Shown one piece after another: positions 1 through 13,594 of a stretch of 64,000 nt of DNA. Origin of the DNA: Sipunculus nudus (lineage: Eukaryota > Annelida > Sipuncula > Golfingiida > Sipunculidae); assembly GCA_026874595.1 (NCBI GenBank), contig CM049315.1, positions 62,245,389 through 62,309,388 of the forward strand. Reading direction: 5' to 3'. The position numbers and the translations under genes are program-made. The first letter of the stretch is position 1; every line of letters begins with the position of its first letter. A model generated the notes under the pieces. The model did no database searches. It was given only the letters and a program-made list of their open reading frames with translations, and was not told where the DNA came from.

Positions 1-960
1 TGGAAAATAGTATGTCTTTGAGTGAAAAAATGTCATTATACGTCTCTCATATATGACATTGTTTTATTACTACGTTACAATGAGACACGCTTTACCATAG
101 GTTTAAAACATGTTCCTTTGACAAACACGTTTCGAAAAATGGGACATACACACCTTTTTAAAGTTAAACAAATGTTTTAAATTAAAAAGTTACGTTTCAT
201 GAAAACGAAACATGAATTAAGAAATGTCTTACATGTGACATGTTACATATATAGATATGCAACATTGAGCCATGCTTTACCAAATGAATCATGAAATCTC
301 CTGTTTGAAACAAGTTTCATATAAAAACATGTGTCAAGAGAATTTTGAACCTGTTTTGGCTATTGAAAAATCAGCCAGTTATAAAACATGTTGGACAAAT
401 GTTCAAAAATGTGAATGGTGTAGAAGACATGAATCATGTCCTTATTTTAAAAATTAAAATACAATATTTTATTTTGTGCAGACTGTGTTTCTTCATGATC
501 ATTTATATAATTGGAGTTATGGGGACCCCTGAACCGTTCCCTCCCCCTTAAAAAAACCTCTGGTCTAAACGCAATCAACATATTTTGCACCCCAAAGGAT
601 CATTTAACACATTTTTAAAGTATAATACAATATGGCGGCTAATAAGGTGCCCAGAGTGATTTTTCTTTTCCTTTTAGAGTTGTATACAATATTTATTGGG
701 TTTAACGTTGTTTCCGTAGCCTATTGTTGACAAAGACCTCAGACTAATGTTCCACATTCAAAGCTGTATGGCAAGCTTAAAATTCTAAATGGTATATGTT
801 TTTTGCATGACAAATGTGACTTTTTTCATGTAAAACTTAGCCGCCACAATGGTATTAAGGATTATTTCATTACATTTTTGCGATTATATGTAGATAATAT
901 TGTGTCATTTAGTGTGAGATTTGCCAACACAATCAGCTCTTCAGGTTGGGAAATAAATAT
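1..960. other. A+T-rich non-coding flank left of the 88-bp satellite
   Basis: No convincing coding region is visible; the two short open frames at 272-551 overlap each other in different frames and resemble no family I know. The stretch has short A+T-rich runs and the motif CAATATGGCGGCTAATAAGG near 628, with a related inverted motif near 838. Two short blocks near the array edge, starting at 862 and 934, recur in inverted form right of the array (see findings). Confidence 0.5.
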
Positions 961-3900
961 AAAGCAGCTGATCTATTGATGGACCACTGAAATATTTTCA
1001 ACTACTCTAATTAAAGAACGAGACGCCATTCCTCTCCCCTCGGGACTGGAAGTAGCTGATCTATTGATTGACCACTGAATTACTTTCTACTACTTTAATT
1101 AAAGTACGAGACGCCATGCCTCTCCCCTCGGGACTGGAAGGAGCTGAATTATTGATGGACCACTGAATTACGTTCCACTACTATAATTAAAGAACGAGAC
1201 GCCATGCCTCCCCCTCGGGACTGGAAGTAGCTGATCTATTGATGGACTATTGAAATAAGTTCTACTATAATTAAAGAACGAGACGCCATGCCTCTCCCCT
1301 CGGGACTGGAAGGAGCTGAATTATTGATGGACCACTGAATTACGTTCCACTACTATAATTAAAGAACGAGACGCCATGCCTCCCCTGGGGACTGGAAGTA
1401 GCTGATCTATTGATGGACTATTGAAATAAGTTCTACTATAATTAAAGAACGAGACGCCATGCCTCTCCCCTAAGGGACAGGAAGGAGCTGATCATTAATT
1501 GAATACTGACATACATTCTACTGCTATAATTAAAGAACGAGACGCCATTGCTCTCCCCTTGGAACTGGAAGTAAATGATCTATTGGTTGACTACTGAATT
1601 ACATTCTACTACTCTAATTAAAGAACGAGACGCCATTCCCCTCCCCTGGGGACTGGAAGTAACTGATCCATTAGTTGACCACTGAATTACATTCTACTAC
1701 TATAATTAAAGAACGAGACACCATTTCTCCCCCCCCCCCCCCCGGAGGACTGGAAGTAGCTGATCAATTGATGGACCACTGAATTACTTTCTACAACTCC
1801 AATTAAAGAACGAGACGCCATTCCTCTCCCGTCGGGACTGGAAGTAGCTGATCTATTGATGGACCACTGAATTACTTTCTATAACTCTAATTAAAGAACA
1901 AGACGCCATTCCTCTCCCCCGGGAATGGAAGTAACTGATCTATTGGTTGACTACTGAATTACATTCCACTACTCTAATTAAAGAACGAGACGCCATTCCT
2001 CTCCCCTGGGGACTGGAAGAAACTGATCTATTGGTTGACTGCTGAATTACATTCTACTTCTCTAATTAAAGAACGAGACGCCATTCCCCTCCCCTGGGGA
2101 CTGGAAGTAACTGATCTATTAGTTGACCACTGAATTACATTCTACTACCATAATGAAAGAACGAGACGTCATTCCTCTCCCCTCGGGACTGGAAGTAGCT
2201 GATCTATTAATGGACCACTGAATTACTTTCTACTACTCTAATTAAAGAACGAGACGCCATTCCTCTCCCCTCGGGACTGGAAGTAACTGATCTATTGTTT
2301 GACTACTGAATTACATTCTACTACTATAATTAAAGAACGAGACGTCATTCCTCTCCCCTGGGGACTGGAAGTAGCTGATCAATTGATGGACCACTGAATT
2401 ACTTTCTAACACTATAATTTAAGAACGAGACGCCATTCCTCTCCCCTCGGGACTGGAAGTAGCTGATCTATTGATTGACCACTGAATTACTTTCTACTAC
2501 TTTAATTAAAGTACGAGACGCCATGCCTCTCCCCTCGGGACTGGAAGGAGCTGATCTATTGATGGACCACTGAATTACGTTCCACTACTATAATTAAAGA
2601 ACGAGACGCCATGCCTCCCCCTCGGGACTGGAAGTAGCTGATCTATTGATGGACTATTGAAATAAGTTCTACTATAATTAAAGAACGAGACGCCATGCCT
2701 CTCCCCTAAGGAAAGGAAGGAGCTGATCCTTAATTGAATACTGACATACATTCTACTGCTATAATTAAAGAACGAGACACCATTTCTCTCCCCCCCCCCC
2801 CCCCTGAGGACTGGAAGTAGCTGATTAATTGATGGACCACTGAACTACTTTCTACTACTCTAATTAAAGAACGAGACGCCATTCCTCTCCCCTCGGGACT
2901 GGAAGTAGCTGATCTATTGATGGACCACTGAATTACTTTCTATAACTCTAATTAAAGAACAAGACGCCATTCCTCTCCCCCCGGGAATGGAAGTAACTGA
3001 TCTATTGGTTGACTACTGAATTACATTCCACTACTCTAATTAAAGAACGAGACGCCATTCCTCTTCCCTGGGGACTGGAAGAAACTGATCTATTGGTTGA
3101 CTGCTAAATTATATTCTACTTCTCTAATTAAAGAACGAGACGCCATTCCCCTCCCCTGGGGACTGGAAGTAACTGATCTATTAGTTGACCACTGAATTAC
3201 ATTCTACTACCATAATGAAAGAACGAGACGTCATTCCTCTCCCCTCGGGACTGGAAGTAGCTGATCTATTAATGGACCACTGAATTACTTTCTACTACTC
3301 TAATTAAAGAACGAGACGCCATTCCTCTCCCCTCGGGACTGGAAGTAACTGATCTATTGTTTGACTACTGAATTACATTCTACTACTATAATTAAAGAAC
3401 GAGACGTCATTCCTCTCCCCTGGGGACTGGAAGTAGCTGATCAATTGATGGACCACTGAATTACTTTCTAACACTATAATTTAAGAACGAGACGCCATTC
3501 CTCTCCCCTCGGGACTGGAAGTAGCTGATCTATTGATTGACCACTGAATTACTTTCTACTACTTTAATTAAAGTACGAGACGCCATGCCTCTCCCCTCGG
3601 GACTGGAAGGAGCTGATCTATTGATGGACCACTGAATTACGTTCCACTACTATAATTAAAGAACGAGACGCCATGCCTCCCCCTCGGGACTGGAAGTAGC
3701 TGATCTATTGATGGACTATTGAAATAAGTTCTACTATAATTAAAGAACGAGACGCCATGCCTCTCCCCTAAGGAAAGGAAGGAGCTGATCCTTAATTGAA
3801 TACTGACATACATTCTACTGCTATAATTTAAGAACGAGACACCATTTCTCCCCCCCCCCCTGAGGACTGGAAGTAGCTGATTAATTGATGGACCACTGAA

Positions 3901-6900
3901 TTACTTTCTACTACTCTAATTAAAGAACGAGACGCCATTCCTCTCCCCTCGGGACTGGAAGTAGCTGATCTATTGATGGACCACTGAATTACTTTCTATA
4001 ACTCTAATTAAAGAACAAGACGCCATTCCTCTCCCCCCGGGAATGGAAGTAACTGATCTATTGGTTGACTACTGAATTACATTCCACTACTCTAATTAAA
4101 GAACGAGACGCCATTCCTCTTCCCTGGGGACTGGAAGAAACTGATCTATTGGTTGACTGCTAAATTATATTCTACTTCTCTAATTAAAGAACGAGACGCC
4201 ATTCCCCTCCCCTGGGGACTGGAAGTAACTGATCTATTAGCTGACCACTGAATTACATTCTACTACCATAATGAAAGAACGAGACGTCATTCCTCTCCCC
4301 TCGGGACTGGAAGTAGCTGATCTATTAATGGACCACTGAATTACTTTCTACTACTCTAATTAAAGAACGAGACGCCATTCCTCTCCCCTCGGGACTGTAA
4401 GTAACTGATCTATTGTTTGACTACTGAATTACATTCTACTATAATTAAAGAACGAGACGTCATTCCTCTCCCCTGAGGACTGGAAGTAGCTGATCAATTG
4501 ATGGACCACTGAATTACTTTCTAACACTATAATTTAAGAACGAGACGCCATTCCTCTCCCCTCGGGACTGGAAGTAGCTGATCTATTGATGGACCACTGA
4601 ATTACTCTCTATTACTTTTATTAAAGAACGAGACGTCATTCCTCTCCCCTGGGGGCTGTAAGTAGCTGATCAATTGATGGACCATTGAATTACATTCTAC
4701 TACTATAATTAAAGAACGAGACGTCATTGCTCTCCCCTGGAGACTGGAAGTAGCTGATTATTTGATTGACCACTGAATTACATTCTACTACTATAATTAA
4801 AGAAAGAGACACTATCCTCTCCCCTGGGACCTGGAAGTAGCTGATCTATTGATGGACCACTGAATTACTTTCTACTACTCTAATTAAAGAACGAGACGCC
4901 ATTACTCTCCCCTCGGGACTAGAAGAAGCTGATCAATTGATGGACCACTGAATTACTTTCTACAAGTCTAATTAAAGAACGAGACGCCATTCCACTCCCC
5001 TCGGGACTGGAAGTAGCTGATATATTGATGGACCACTGAATTACTTTCTATAACTCTAATTAAAGAACAAGACGCCATTCCTCTCCCCCCGGGAATGGAA
5101 GTAACTGATCTATTGGTTGACTACTGAATTACATTTCACTACTCTAATTAAAAATCGAGACGCCATTCCTCTCCCCTGGGGACTGGAAGAAACTGATCTA
5201 TTGGTTGACTACTGAATTACATTCTACTACTATAATTAAAGAACGAGACGCCATTCCCCTCCCCTGGGGACTGGAAGTAACTGATCTATTAGTTGACCAC
5301 TGAATTACATTCTACTACTATAATGAAAGAACGAGACGTCATTCCTCACCCCTGGGGACTGGAAGTAGCTGATCAATTAATGGACCACTGAATTACTTTC
5401 TACTACTCTAATTAAAGAACGAGACGCCATTCCTCTCCCCTCGGGACTGGAAGTAACTGATCTATTGGTTGACTACTGAATTACATTCTACTTCTCTCAT
5501 TAAAGAGCGAGACGCCATTCCCCTCCCCTGGGGACTGGAAGTAACTGATCTATTAGTTGACCACTGAATTACATTCTACTACTATAATGAAAGAACGAGA
5601 CGTCATTCCTCTCCCCTGGGAACTGGAAGTAGCTGATCTATTAATGGACCACTGAATTACTTTCTACTACTCTAATTAAAGAACGAGACGCCATTCCTCT
5701 CTCCTCGGGACTGGAAGTAGCTGATCTATTGATGGAACAATGAATTACTTTCTACTACTCTAATTAAAGAACGAGACGCCATTCCTCTCCCCTCGGGAAT
5801 GGAAGTAACTGATCTATTGGTTGACTACTGAATTACTTTCTAACACTATAATTTAAGGACGAGTCGTCATTCCTCTCCCCTGGGGACTGGAAGTAGCTGA
5901 TCAATTGATGGACCACTGAATTACTTTTTACTACTCTAATTAAAGAACGAGACGCCATTCCTCTACCCTCGGGACTGGAAGTAGCTGATCAATTGATGGA
6001 CCACTGAATTACTTTCTACAAGTCTAATTAAAGAACGAGACGCCATTCCTCTCCCCTCGGGACTGGAAGTAACTGATCTTTTAGTTGACTACTTAATTAC
6101 ATTCTACTACTATAATTAAAGAACGAGACGTCTTTCCTCTCACCTCGAGACTGGAAGTAGCTGATCTATAGATGGACCACTGAATTACTTTCTATAACTC
6201 TAATTAAAGAACAAGACGCCATTCCTCTCCCCTCGGGAATGGAAGTAACTGGTCTATTGGTTGACTACTGAATTATTTTCTAACACTATAATTTAAGGAC
6301 GAGACGTCATTCCTCTCCCCTGGGGACTGGAAGTAGCTGATCTATTAATGGACCACTGAATTACTTTCTATAACTCTAATTAAAGAACGAGACGCCATTC
6401 CCCTCCCCTGGGGACTGGAAGTAACTGATCTATTAGTTTACCACTGAATTACATTCTACTCCTATAATGAAAGAACGAGACGTCATTCCTCTCCCCTGGG
6501 GACTGGAAGTAGCTAATCTATTAATGGACCACTGAATTACTTTCTATAACTCTAATTAAAGAACAAGACGCCATTCCTCTCCCCTCGGGAATGGAAGTAA
6601 CTGATCCATTGGTTGACTACTGAATTACATTCTACTTCTCTTATTAAAGAACGAGACGCCATTCCCCTCCCCTGGGGACTGGAAGTAACTGATCTATTAG
6701 TTTACCACTGAATTACATTCTACTACTATAATGAAAGAACGAGACGTCATTCCTCTCCCCTGGGGACTGGAAGTAGCAAATCTATTGATGGACCACTGAA
6801 TTATTTTTACTACTCTAATTAAAGAACGAGACGCCATTCCTCTCCCCTCGGGACTGGAAGTAGCTGATCTATTAATGGACCACTGAATTACTTTCTATAA

Positions 6901-9900
6901 CTCTAATTAAAGAACAAGACGCCATTCCTCTCCCCTCGGGAATGGAAGTAACTGGTCTATTGGTTGACTACTGAATTACTTTCTAACACTATAATTTAAG
7001 GACGAGACGTCATTCCTCTCCCCTGAGTTCTGGAAGTAGCTGATCAATTGATGGACCACTGAATTACTTTCTACTACTCTAATTAAAGAACAAACGCCAT
7101 TCCTGTCCCCTCGGGACTGGAAGTAACTGATCTATTGGTTGACTACTGATTTACATTCTACTTCTCTCATTAAAGAACGAGACGCCATTCCCCTCCCCTG
7201 GGGACTGGAAGTAACTGATCTGTTAGTTGACCACTGAATTACATTCTACTACTATAATGAAAGAACGAGACGTCATTCCTCTCCCCTGGGGACTGGAAGT
7301 AGCTGATCTATTAATGGACCACTGAATTACTTTCTACTACTCTAATTAAAGAACGAGACGCCTTTCCTCTCCATTCGGGACTGGAAGTACCTGATCTATT
7401 GGTTTACTACTGAATTACATTCTACTTCTCTCATTAAAGAACGAGACGCCATTCCCCTCCCCTGGGGACTGGAAGTAACTGATCTATTAGTTGACCACTG
7501 AATTACATTCTACTACTATAATGAAAGAACGAGACGTCATACCTCTCCCCTGGGGACTGGAAGTAACTGATCTATTAATGGACCACTGAATTACTTTCTA
7601 TAACTGTAATTAAAGAACAAGACGCCATTCCTCTCCCCTCGGGAATGGAAGTAACTGGTCTATTGGTTGACTACTGAATTACTTTCTAACACTATAATTT
7701 AAGGACGAGACGTCATTCCTCTCCCCTGAGTTCTGGAAGTAGCTGATCAATTGATGGACCACTGAATTACTTTCTACTACTCTAATTAAAGAACAAACGC
7801 AATTTCTCTCACCTCGGGACTGGAAGTAACTGATCTATTGGTTGACTACTGAATTACATTCTACTTCTCTCATTAAAGAACGAGACGCCATTCCCCTCCC
7901 CTGGGGACTGGAAGTAACTGATCTATTAGTTGACCACTGAATTACATTCTACTACTCTAATTAAAGAACGAGACGTCATTCCTCTCCCCTGGGGACTGGA
8001 AGTAGCTGATCTATTAATGGACCACTGAATTACTTTCTAAAACTCTAATTAAAGAACAAGACGCCATTCCTCTGCCCTCGGGAATGGAAGTAACTGGTCT
8101 ATTGGTTGACTACTGAATTACTTTCTAACACTATAATTTAAGGACGAGACGTCATTCCTCTCCCCTGAGTTCTGGAAGTAGCTGATCAATTGATGGACCA
8201 CTGAATTACTTTCTACTACTCTAATTAAAGAACAAACGCCATTCCTCTCCCCTCGGGACTGGAAGTAACTGATCTATTGGTTGACTACTGAATTACATTC
8301 TACTTCTCTCATTAAAGAACGAGACGCCATTCCCCTCCCCTGGGGACTGGAAGTAACTGATCTATTAGTTGACCACTGAATTACATTCTACTACTATAAT
8401 GAAAGAACGAGACGTCATTCCTCTCCCCTGGGGACTGGAAGTAGCTGATCTATTAATGGACCACTGAATTACTTTCTACTACTCTAATTAAAGAACGAGA
8501 CGCCATTCCTCTCCCCTCGGGACTGGAAGTAGCTGATCTATTGGTTGACTACTGAATTACATTCTACTTCTCTCATTAAAGAACGATACGCCATTCCCCT
8601 CCCCTGGAGACTGGAAGTAACTGATCTATTAGTTGACCACTGAATTACATTCTACTACTATAATGAAAGAACGAGACGTCATTCCTCTCCCCTGGGGACT
8701 GGAAGTAGCTGATCTATTAATGGACCACTGAATTACTTTCTACTACTCTAATTAAAGAACGAGACGTCATTCCTCTCCCCTGGGGACTGGAAGTAGCTGA
8801 TCTATTGATGGAACAATGAATTACTTTCTACTACTCTAATTAAAGAACGAGACGCCATTCCTCTCCCCTCGGGACTGGAAGTAACTGATATATTGTTTGA
8901 CTACTGAATTACATTCTACTACTAAAATTATAGAACGAGACGTCATTCCTCTCCCCTCGGGACTGGAAGTAGCTGATCAAGTGATGGACCTCTGAATTAC
9001 TTTCTAACACTATAATTAAAGAACGAGACGTCATTCCTCTCCCCTCGGGACTAGAAGTAGGTGATCTATTGATGGACCACTGAGTTACATTCTACTACTA
9101 TAATTAAAGAACGAGACGTCATTGCTCCTCCCCTGGAGACTGGAAGTAGCTGATCAATTGATTGACCACTGAATTACATTCTACTACTATAATTTAAGAA
9201 AGAGACACCATTCCTCCCCCCTGAGTACTGGAAGTAACTGATTAATTGATGGACCACTGAATTACTTTCTGCTACTATAATTAAAGAACGAGACGTCATT
9301 CCTCTCCTCTAGGGGCTGGAAGTAGCTGATCAATTGATTGACCACTGAATTACTTTCTAGTACTCTAATTAAAGAACAAACGCCATTCCTCTCCCCTCGG
9401 GACTGGAAGTAACTGATCTATCGGTTGACTACTGAATTACATTCTACTTCTCTCAGTAAAGAACGAGACGCCATTCCCCTCCCCTGGGGACTGGAAGTAA
9501 CTGATCTATTAGTTGACCACTGAATTACATTTTACTACTATAATGAAAGAACGAGACGTCATTCCTCTCCCCTGGGGACTGGAAGTAGCTGATCTATTAA
9601 TGGACCACTGAATTACTTTCTACTACTCTAATTAAAGAACGAGACGCCATTCCTCTCCCCTCGGGACTGGAAGTAGCTGATCTATTGATGGAACAATGAA
9701 TTACTTTCTACTACTCTAATTAAAGAACGAGACGCCATTCCTCTCCCCTCGGGACTGGAAGTAACTGATATATTGTTTGACTACTGAATTACATTCTACT
9801 ACTATAATTAAAGAACGAGACGTCATTCCTCTCCCCTCGGGACAGGAAGTAGCTGATCAAGTGATGGACCACTGAATTACTTTCTAACACTATAATTAAA

Positions 9901-11610
9901 GAACGAGACGCCATTCCTCTCCCCTCGGGACTGGAAGTAGGTGATCTATTGATGGACCACTGAATTACATTCTACTACTATAATTAAAGAACGAGACGTC
10001 ATTGCTCCTCCCCTGGAGACTGGAAGTAGCTGATCAATTGATTGACCACTGAATTACATTCTACTACTATAATTAAAGAACGAGACACCATTCCTCCCCC
10101 CTGAGTACTGGAAGTAGCTGATCAATTGATGGACCACTGAATTGCTTTCTACTACTCTCATTAAAGAACGAGACGCAATTCCTCTCCCCTCGGGACTGGA
10201 AGTAGCTGATCAATTGATGGACCACTGAATTACTTTCTACAACTCCAATTAAAGAACGAGACGCCATTCCTCTCCCCTCGGGACTGGAAGTAGCTGATCT
10301 ATAGATGGACCACTGAATTACTTTCTATAACTCTAATAAAAGAACAAGACGCCATTCCTCTACCCTCGGGAATGGAAATAACTGATCTATTGGTTGACTA
10401 CTGAATTAAATTCTACTTCTATAATTAAAGAACGAGACGCCATTCCTCTCCCATGGGGACTGGAAGTAACTGATCTATTGGTTGACTACTGAATTACATT
10501 CTACTACTATAATTAAAGAACGAGACGTCATTCCTCTCCCTTCGGGACTGGAAGTAGCTGATCTATTAATGGACCACTGAATTACTTTCTACTACTCTAA
10601 TTAAAGAACGAGACGCCATTCCTCTCCCCTCGGGACTGGAAGTAGCTGATCTATTGGTTGACTACTGAATTACATTCTACTACTATAATTAAAGAACGAG
10701 ACGCCATTCCTCTCCCCTCGGGACTGGAAGTAACTGATCTTTTGACGGACCACTGAATTACTTTCTACTACTATAATTAAAGAACGAGACGTCATTCCTC
10801 TCCCCTGGGGGCTGGGGGTAGCTGATCAATTGATTGACCACTGAATTACATTCTACTACTATAATTAAAGAACGAGACACCATTCCTCCTCCCTGAGGAC
10901 TGGAAGTAGCTGATCTATTGATGGACCACTGAATTTCTTTCTACTACTAAGATTAAAGAACGAGACGCCATACCTCTCCCCTGGGGACTGGAAGGAGCTG
11001 ATCAATTGATGGACCAATGAGTTACTTTCTACTATTATAACTAAAGAACGAGACGCCATTCCTCTCCCCTCGGGACTGGAAGGAGCTGATCTATTAATTG
11101 ACCACTGAATTTCTTTCTACTACTATAATTAAAGAACGAGACGCCATGCCTCTCCCGTTAGGACTGGAAGTAGCTGATCTATTGATTAACCACTGAATTA
11201 CTTTCTACTACTATAATTAAAGAACGAGACGCCATTCCTCTCCCCTCGGGACTAGAAGTAAGTGATCTATTGGTTGACTACTGAATTACATTCTACTACT
11301 CTAATTAAAGAACGAGACGTCATTCCTCTCCCCTGGGGACTGGAATTAACTGATCTATTGGTTGACTACTGAATTACATTCTACTACTATAAATAAAAAA
11401 CGAAACGTCATTCCTCTCCCCTTGAGACTGGAAGTAGCTGATCAATTGATGGACCACTGAATTACTTTTTAACACTATAATTAAAGAACGAGACGCCAAG
11501 CCTCTCCCCTCTTGACTGGAAGGAGCTGAAATATTGATGGAATACTGAATAAATTTATACTACTATAATTAAAGAACGAGCCACCAGGCTTCTTTCCGCG
11601 GGACTGAAAG
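961..11610. repeat. 88-bp satellite array, about 120 copies
   Basis: The monomer contains GATGGACCACTGAATTAC, then TAATTAAAGAACGAGACGCC, then CCTCGGGACTGGAAGTAGCT. Successive CTGATCT starts, for example 9589 and 9677, are 88 bp apart, and the array spans about 10.65 kb. Monomers differ by substitutions (GACGCC or GACGTC, TTGATGG or TTGGTTG) and small length changes, including C-tracts of variable length near 1727, 2784 and 3849. Open frames inside the array are repeat artefacts. Both edges decay gradually: the last recognisable monomers near 11500-11610 are more divergent. No centromere-protein box is recognised. Confidence 0.97.
1746..4575. repeat. Higher-order repeat of 12 monomers (about 1056-1061 bp) in the 88-bp array
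   Basis: The diagnostic variant monomer with a C-tract followed by GAGGACTGG or GGAGGACTGG occurs at 1746, 2807 and 3863, which are 1061 and 1056 bp apart, or 12 x 88. Neighbouring variants (GTACGAGACG, TTCTAACACTATAATTTAAG, AAGACGCC) repeat in the same order, so blocks of 12 monomers were copied as units. The third copy loses register near 4575. Further right, other multiples are seen: the GAGTTCTGG variant at 7025, 7728 and 8167 (about 8 and 5 monomers) and the GATCAAGTGATGG variant at 8976 and 9856 (880 bp, 10 monomers). Confidence 0.85.
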
Positions 11611-13167
11611 GAGATAATGTTGCAGACACACCTAAAAGGAATTTCGGTAAATTTGAATTGTTAAAATTTTGTTGAAATATGTTAAAAGAAAGTTAAGCAC
11701 CTGTAATTTATTTATATACGGTATCCATTGTTTGGCGACTTTAATACCATAATACTAAGAATAATATGTGTGTGTGTGTGTAACTGTATCTGTATGTTTT
11801 AAGAGAATGAGGTAAGGGACGATCATATTAGTCGCCATCTTGGATTTTAATAGAGTGGTAACTATTTTTCATATGCTACCTTCCCAACTGTATTAAAGGA
11901 TGTTATAACGATCTTTGAACATTTGGATTGGTCAAGGATTGGGTGGTTGGGAGGGTTGCATGTCGGCTCCATTAATTCTGTTTAACTGACATTCAGCAGT
12001 CAATGCATAAATCAGCTAAAATATTCACTCGGCACCTGAAGAGCTGGTATTGCCGGTTAATGCCTTATTCATAATAATACTAAAAATAGTCCAATAAAAT
12101 ATCATCTGTAAAAACAATCATATGTAATGAATAAAACGTAATGAAATAACTGCCTTTTATCTAGTGTGACGGCCAATATGGCCACTCTTTTATGATTTGA
12201 CATATCACAACCAACATCCTCACTGATGAGGGTTTTGAAATTTATCCTGACATGACAGACGGCGTTTCAAGAAGGCGTTTCCATTCATATATGATTAAAC
12301 TTTCATGTACATAAATTGCATGGAGTACTTGTTTGTTTTCCTCTATGAATGTTTATTCATGTTTCAGGGATATGTCATTGGCTCGAATGTCCTTGATTTC
12401 TTTACTCCATGAAAGATATTTCTTGGCATTTATTTCCTGACAAACTGTATAATTATAGTCTTATAGTAATTCCCGTTCATAAAGATTTCCTGATAGTGAA
12501 TTATGTCATCTATATGGCACATTCAGTTAGTAAATTAACATTTTCACATACGTCAAGTGAATTTGAATACTGCAATCTAATATACGAGGCCTGCACATCA
12601 GCTTAAAAAGTATACCGTAACAAGGAATGTTTTGCTCAGAAATTCAATATACCAATACTGAGTGAACATGGACAACAGTACTATATACGGTATAATGTCA
12701 AGTAAATGTTCTCCTTATGTTCAATGAGCAGCGAAGCATTGGCGCTCGTTCGTAGCCTGTGGTGTTGTTTGCTTACAAAACATGGAGCGAAATGGGGCCC
12801 ATTTTCATCTGTCTTCTTAAAGGCGTTATGTTTCCAATCAGTTTAGTAATTACTCAAACAGAGGACTTTGTACACAAACGAAAGCCTGCTTATTGAGCTG
12901 CAAATGCTCGACGATGTGCAAAATGTATGTCTAAACAATCGAATCAGTACAATTAAACTATATCGTTGCCAGTGTAATTACATCATTTGTAAATATCCAT
13001 TGCGCTGGTTTAGCCTTTTAATATTTTAATTACATTAGCTGTGTTATGTTTGTATTCATAAGGTCACTTGTATTCCCTAAAATAAAAAAAAAACACAAAA
13101 GCATACGTTTTCTATTACGGATGAAAATAAGAAATGATGAGTGGCCTTTTAATGATACAGTACTTAC
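11611..13167. other. Non-coding stretch between satellite and minus-strand exon
   Basis: Unique-looking A+T-rich DNA with a short TG run at 11766-11781. The only open frames are about 65 codons (for example 12409-12606) without recognisable motifs. If the exon at 13168-13594 is real, 12000-13167 would be the start of its first intron. Confidence 0.4.
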
Positions 13168-13594
13168 CTCCAGTTTCCCGTTTCATTCGACTAGGTCCTT
13201 CATTTTGTGTCTGGCCTTCTTCTTTGAAACTGAGCTTGATTGACGAGTAGAGATAATGATTAGATACATTTCTGTTATTATCACACTCTCTCCTGGTCTG
13301 GTGGTACAGATCAGTATTCAGCTGCAGGTATAAAGCTGATTCCGAGTCAACTTGCCATGTACCGACCCTGGCTGGCAAACAAAGCACCAACAGAACTAAA
13401 AACAAGCAAGCTCTCCCCAATGCCTTCGGTAAGTTAGATAGCTTTGAAAGACTGCTTGGAGAAGAATATGTGTCCACGCCTTGCGTCAATTCACATTTTG
13501 ATTCTAAATTGCAAAGGCGTTTGCTGTCTTCAAACATGCGTGATTTTGCCGTGTTTTCATATTTGAAGAATCTTGTCCGGCCCAAGTGTTTCAT
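13168..13594 (-). CDS. Probable first coding exon of an unrecognised membrane-anchored or secreted protein
   Basis: The exon reads 142 codons plus one base from the ATG at 13594, which is the first ATG after an in-frame stop just upstream. It ends at a strong donor, GAG|GTAAGTACTG (exon end 13168). The predicted N-terminus is polar and basic for about 60 residues. A hydrophobic stretch at residues 62-76 (LFLVLLVLCLPA) then suggests a signal anchor of a type II membrane protein. After it come Cys103, a possible N-glycosylation site NVS at 109-111 and a basic KRE segment near the exon end. The downstream exon would lie at lower coordinates and I could not locate it. I do not recognise the family, and an internal start or a missing upstream exon is possible. 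The donor and hydrophobic segment support a real exon, but a chance open frame cannot be excluded. Confidence 0.45.
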
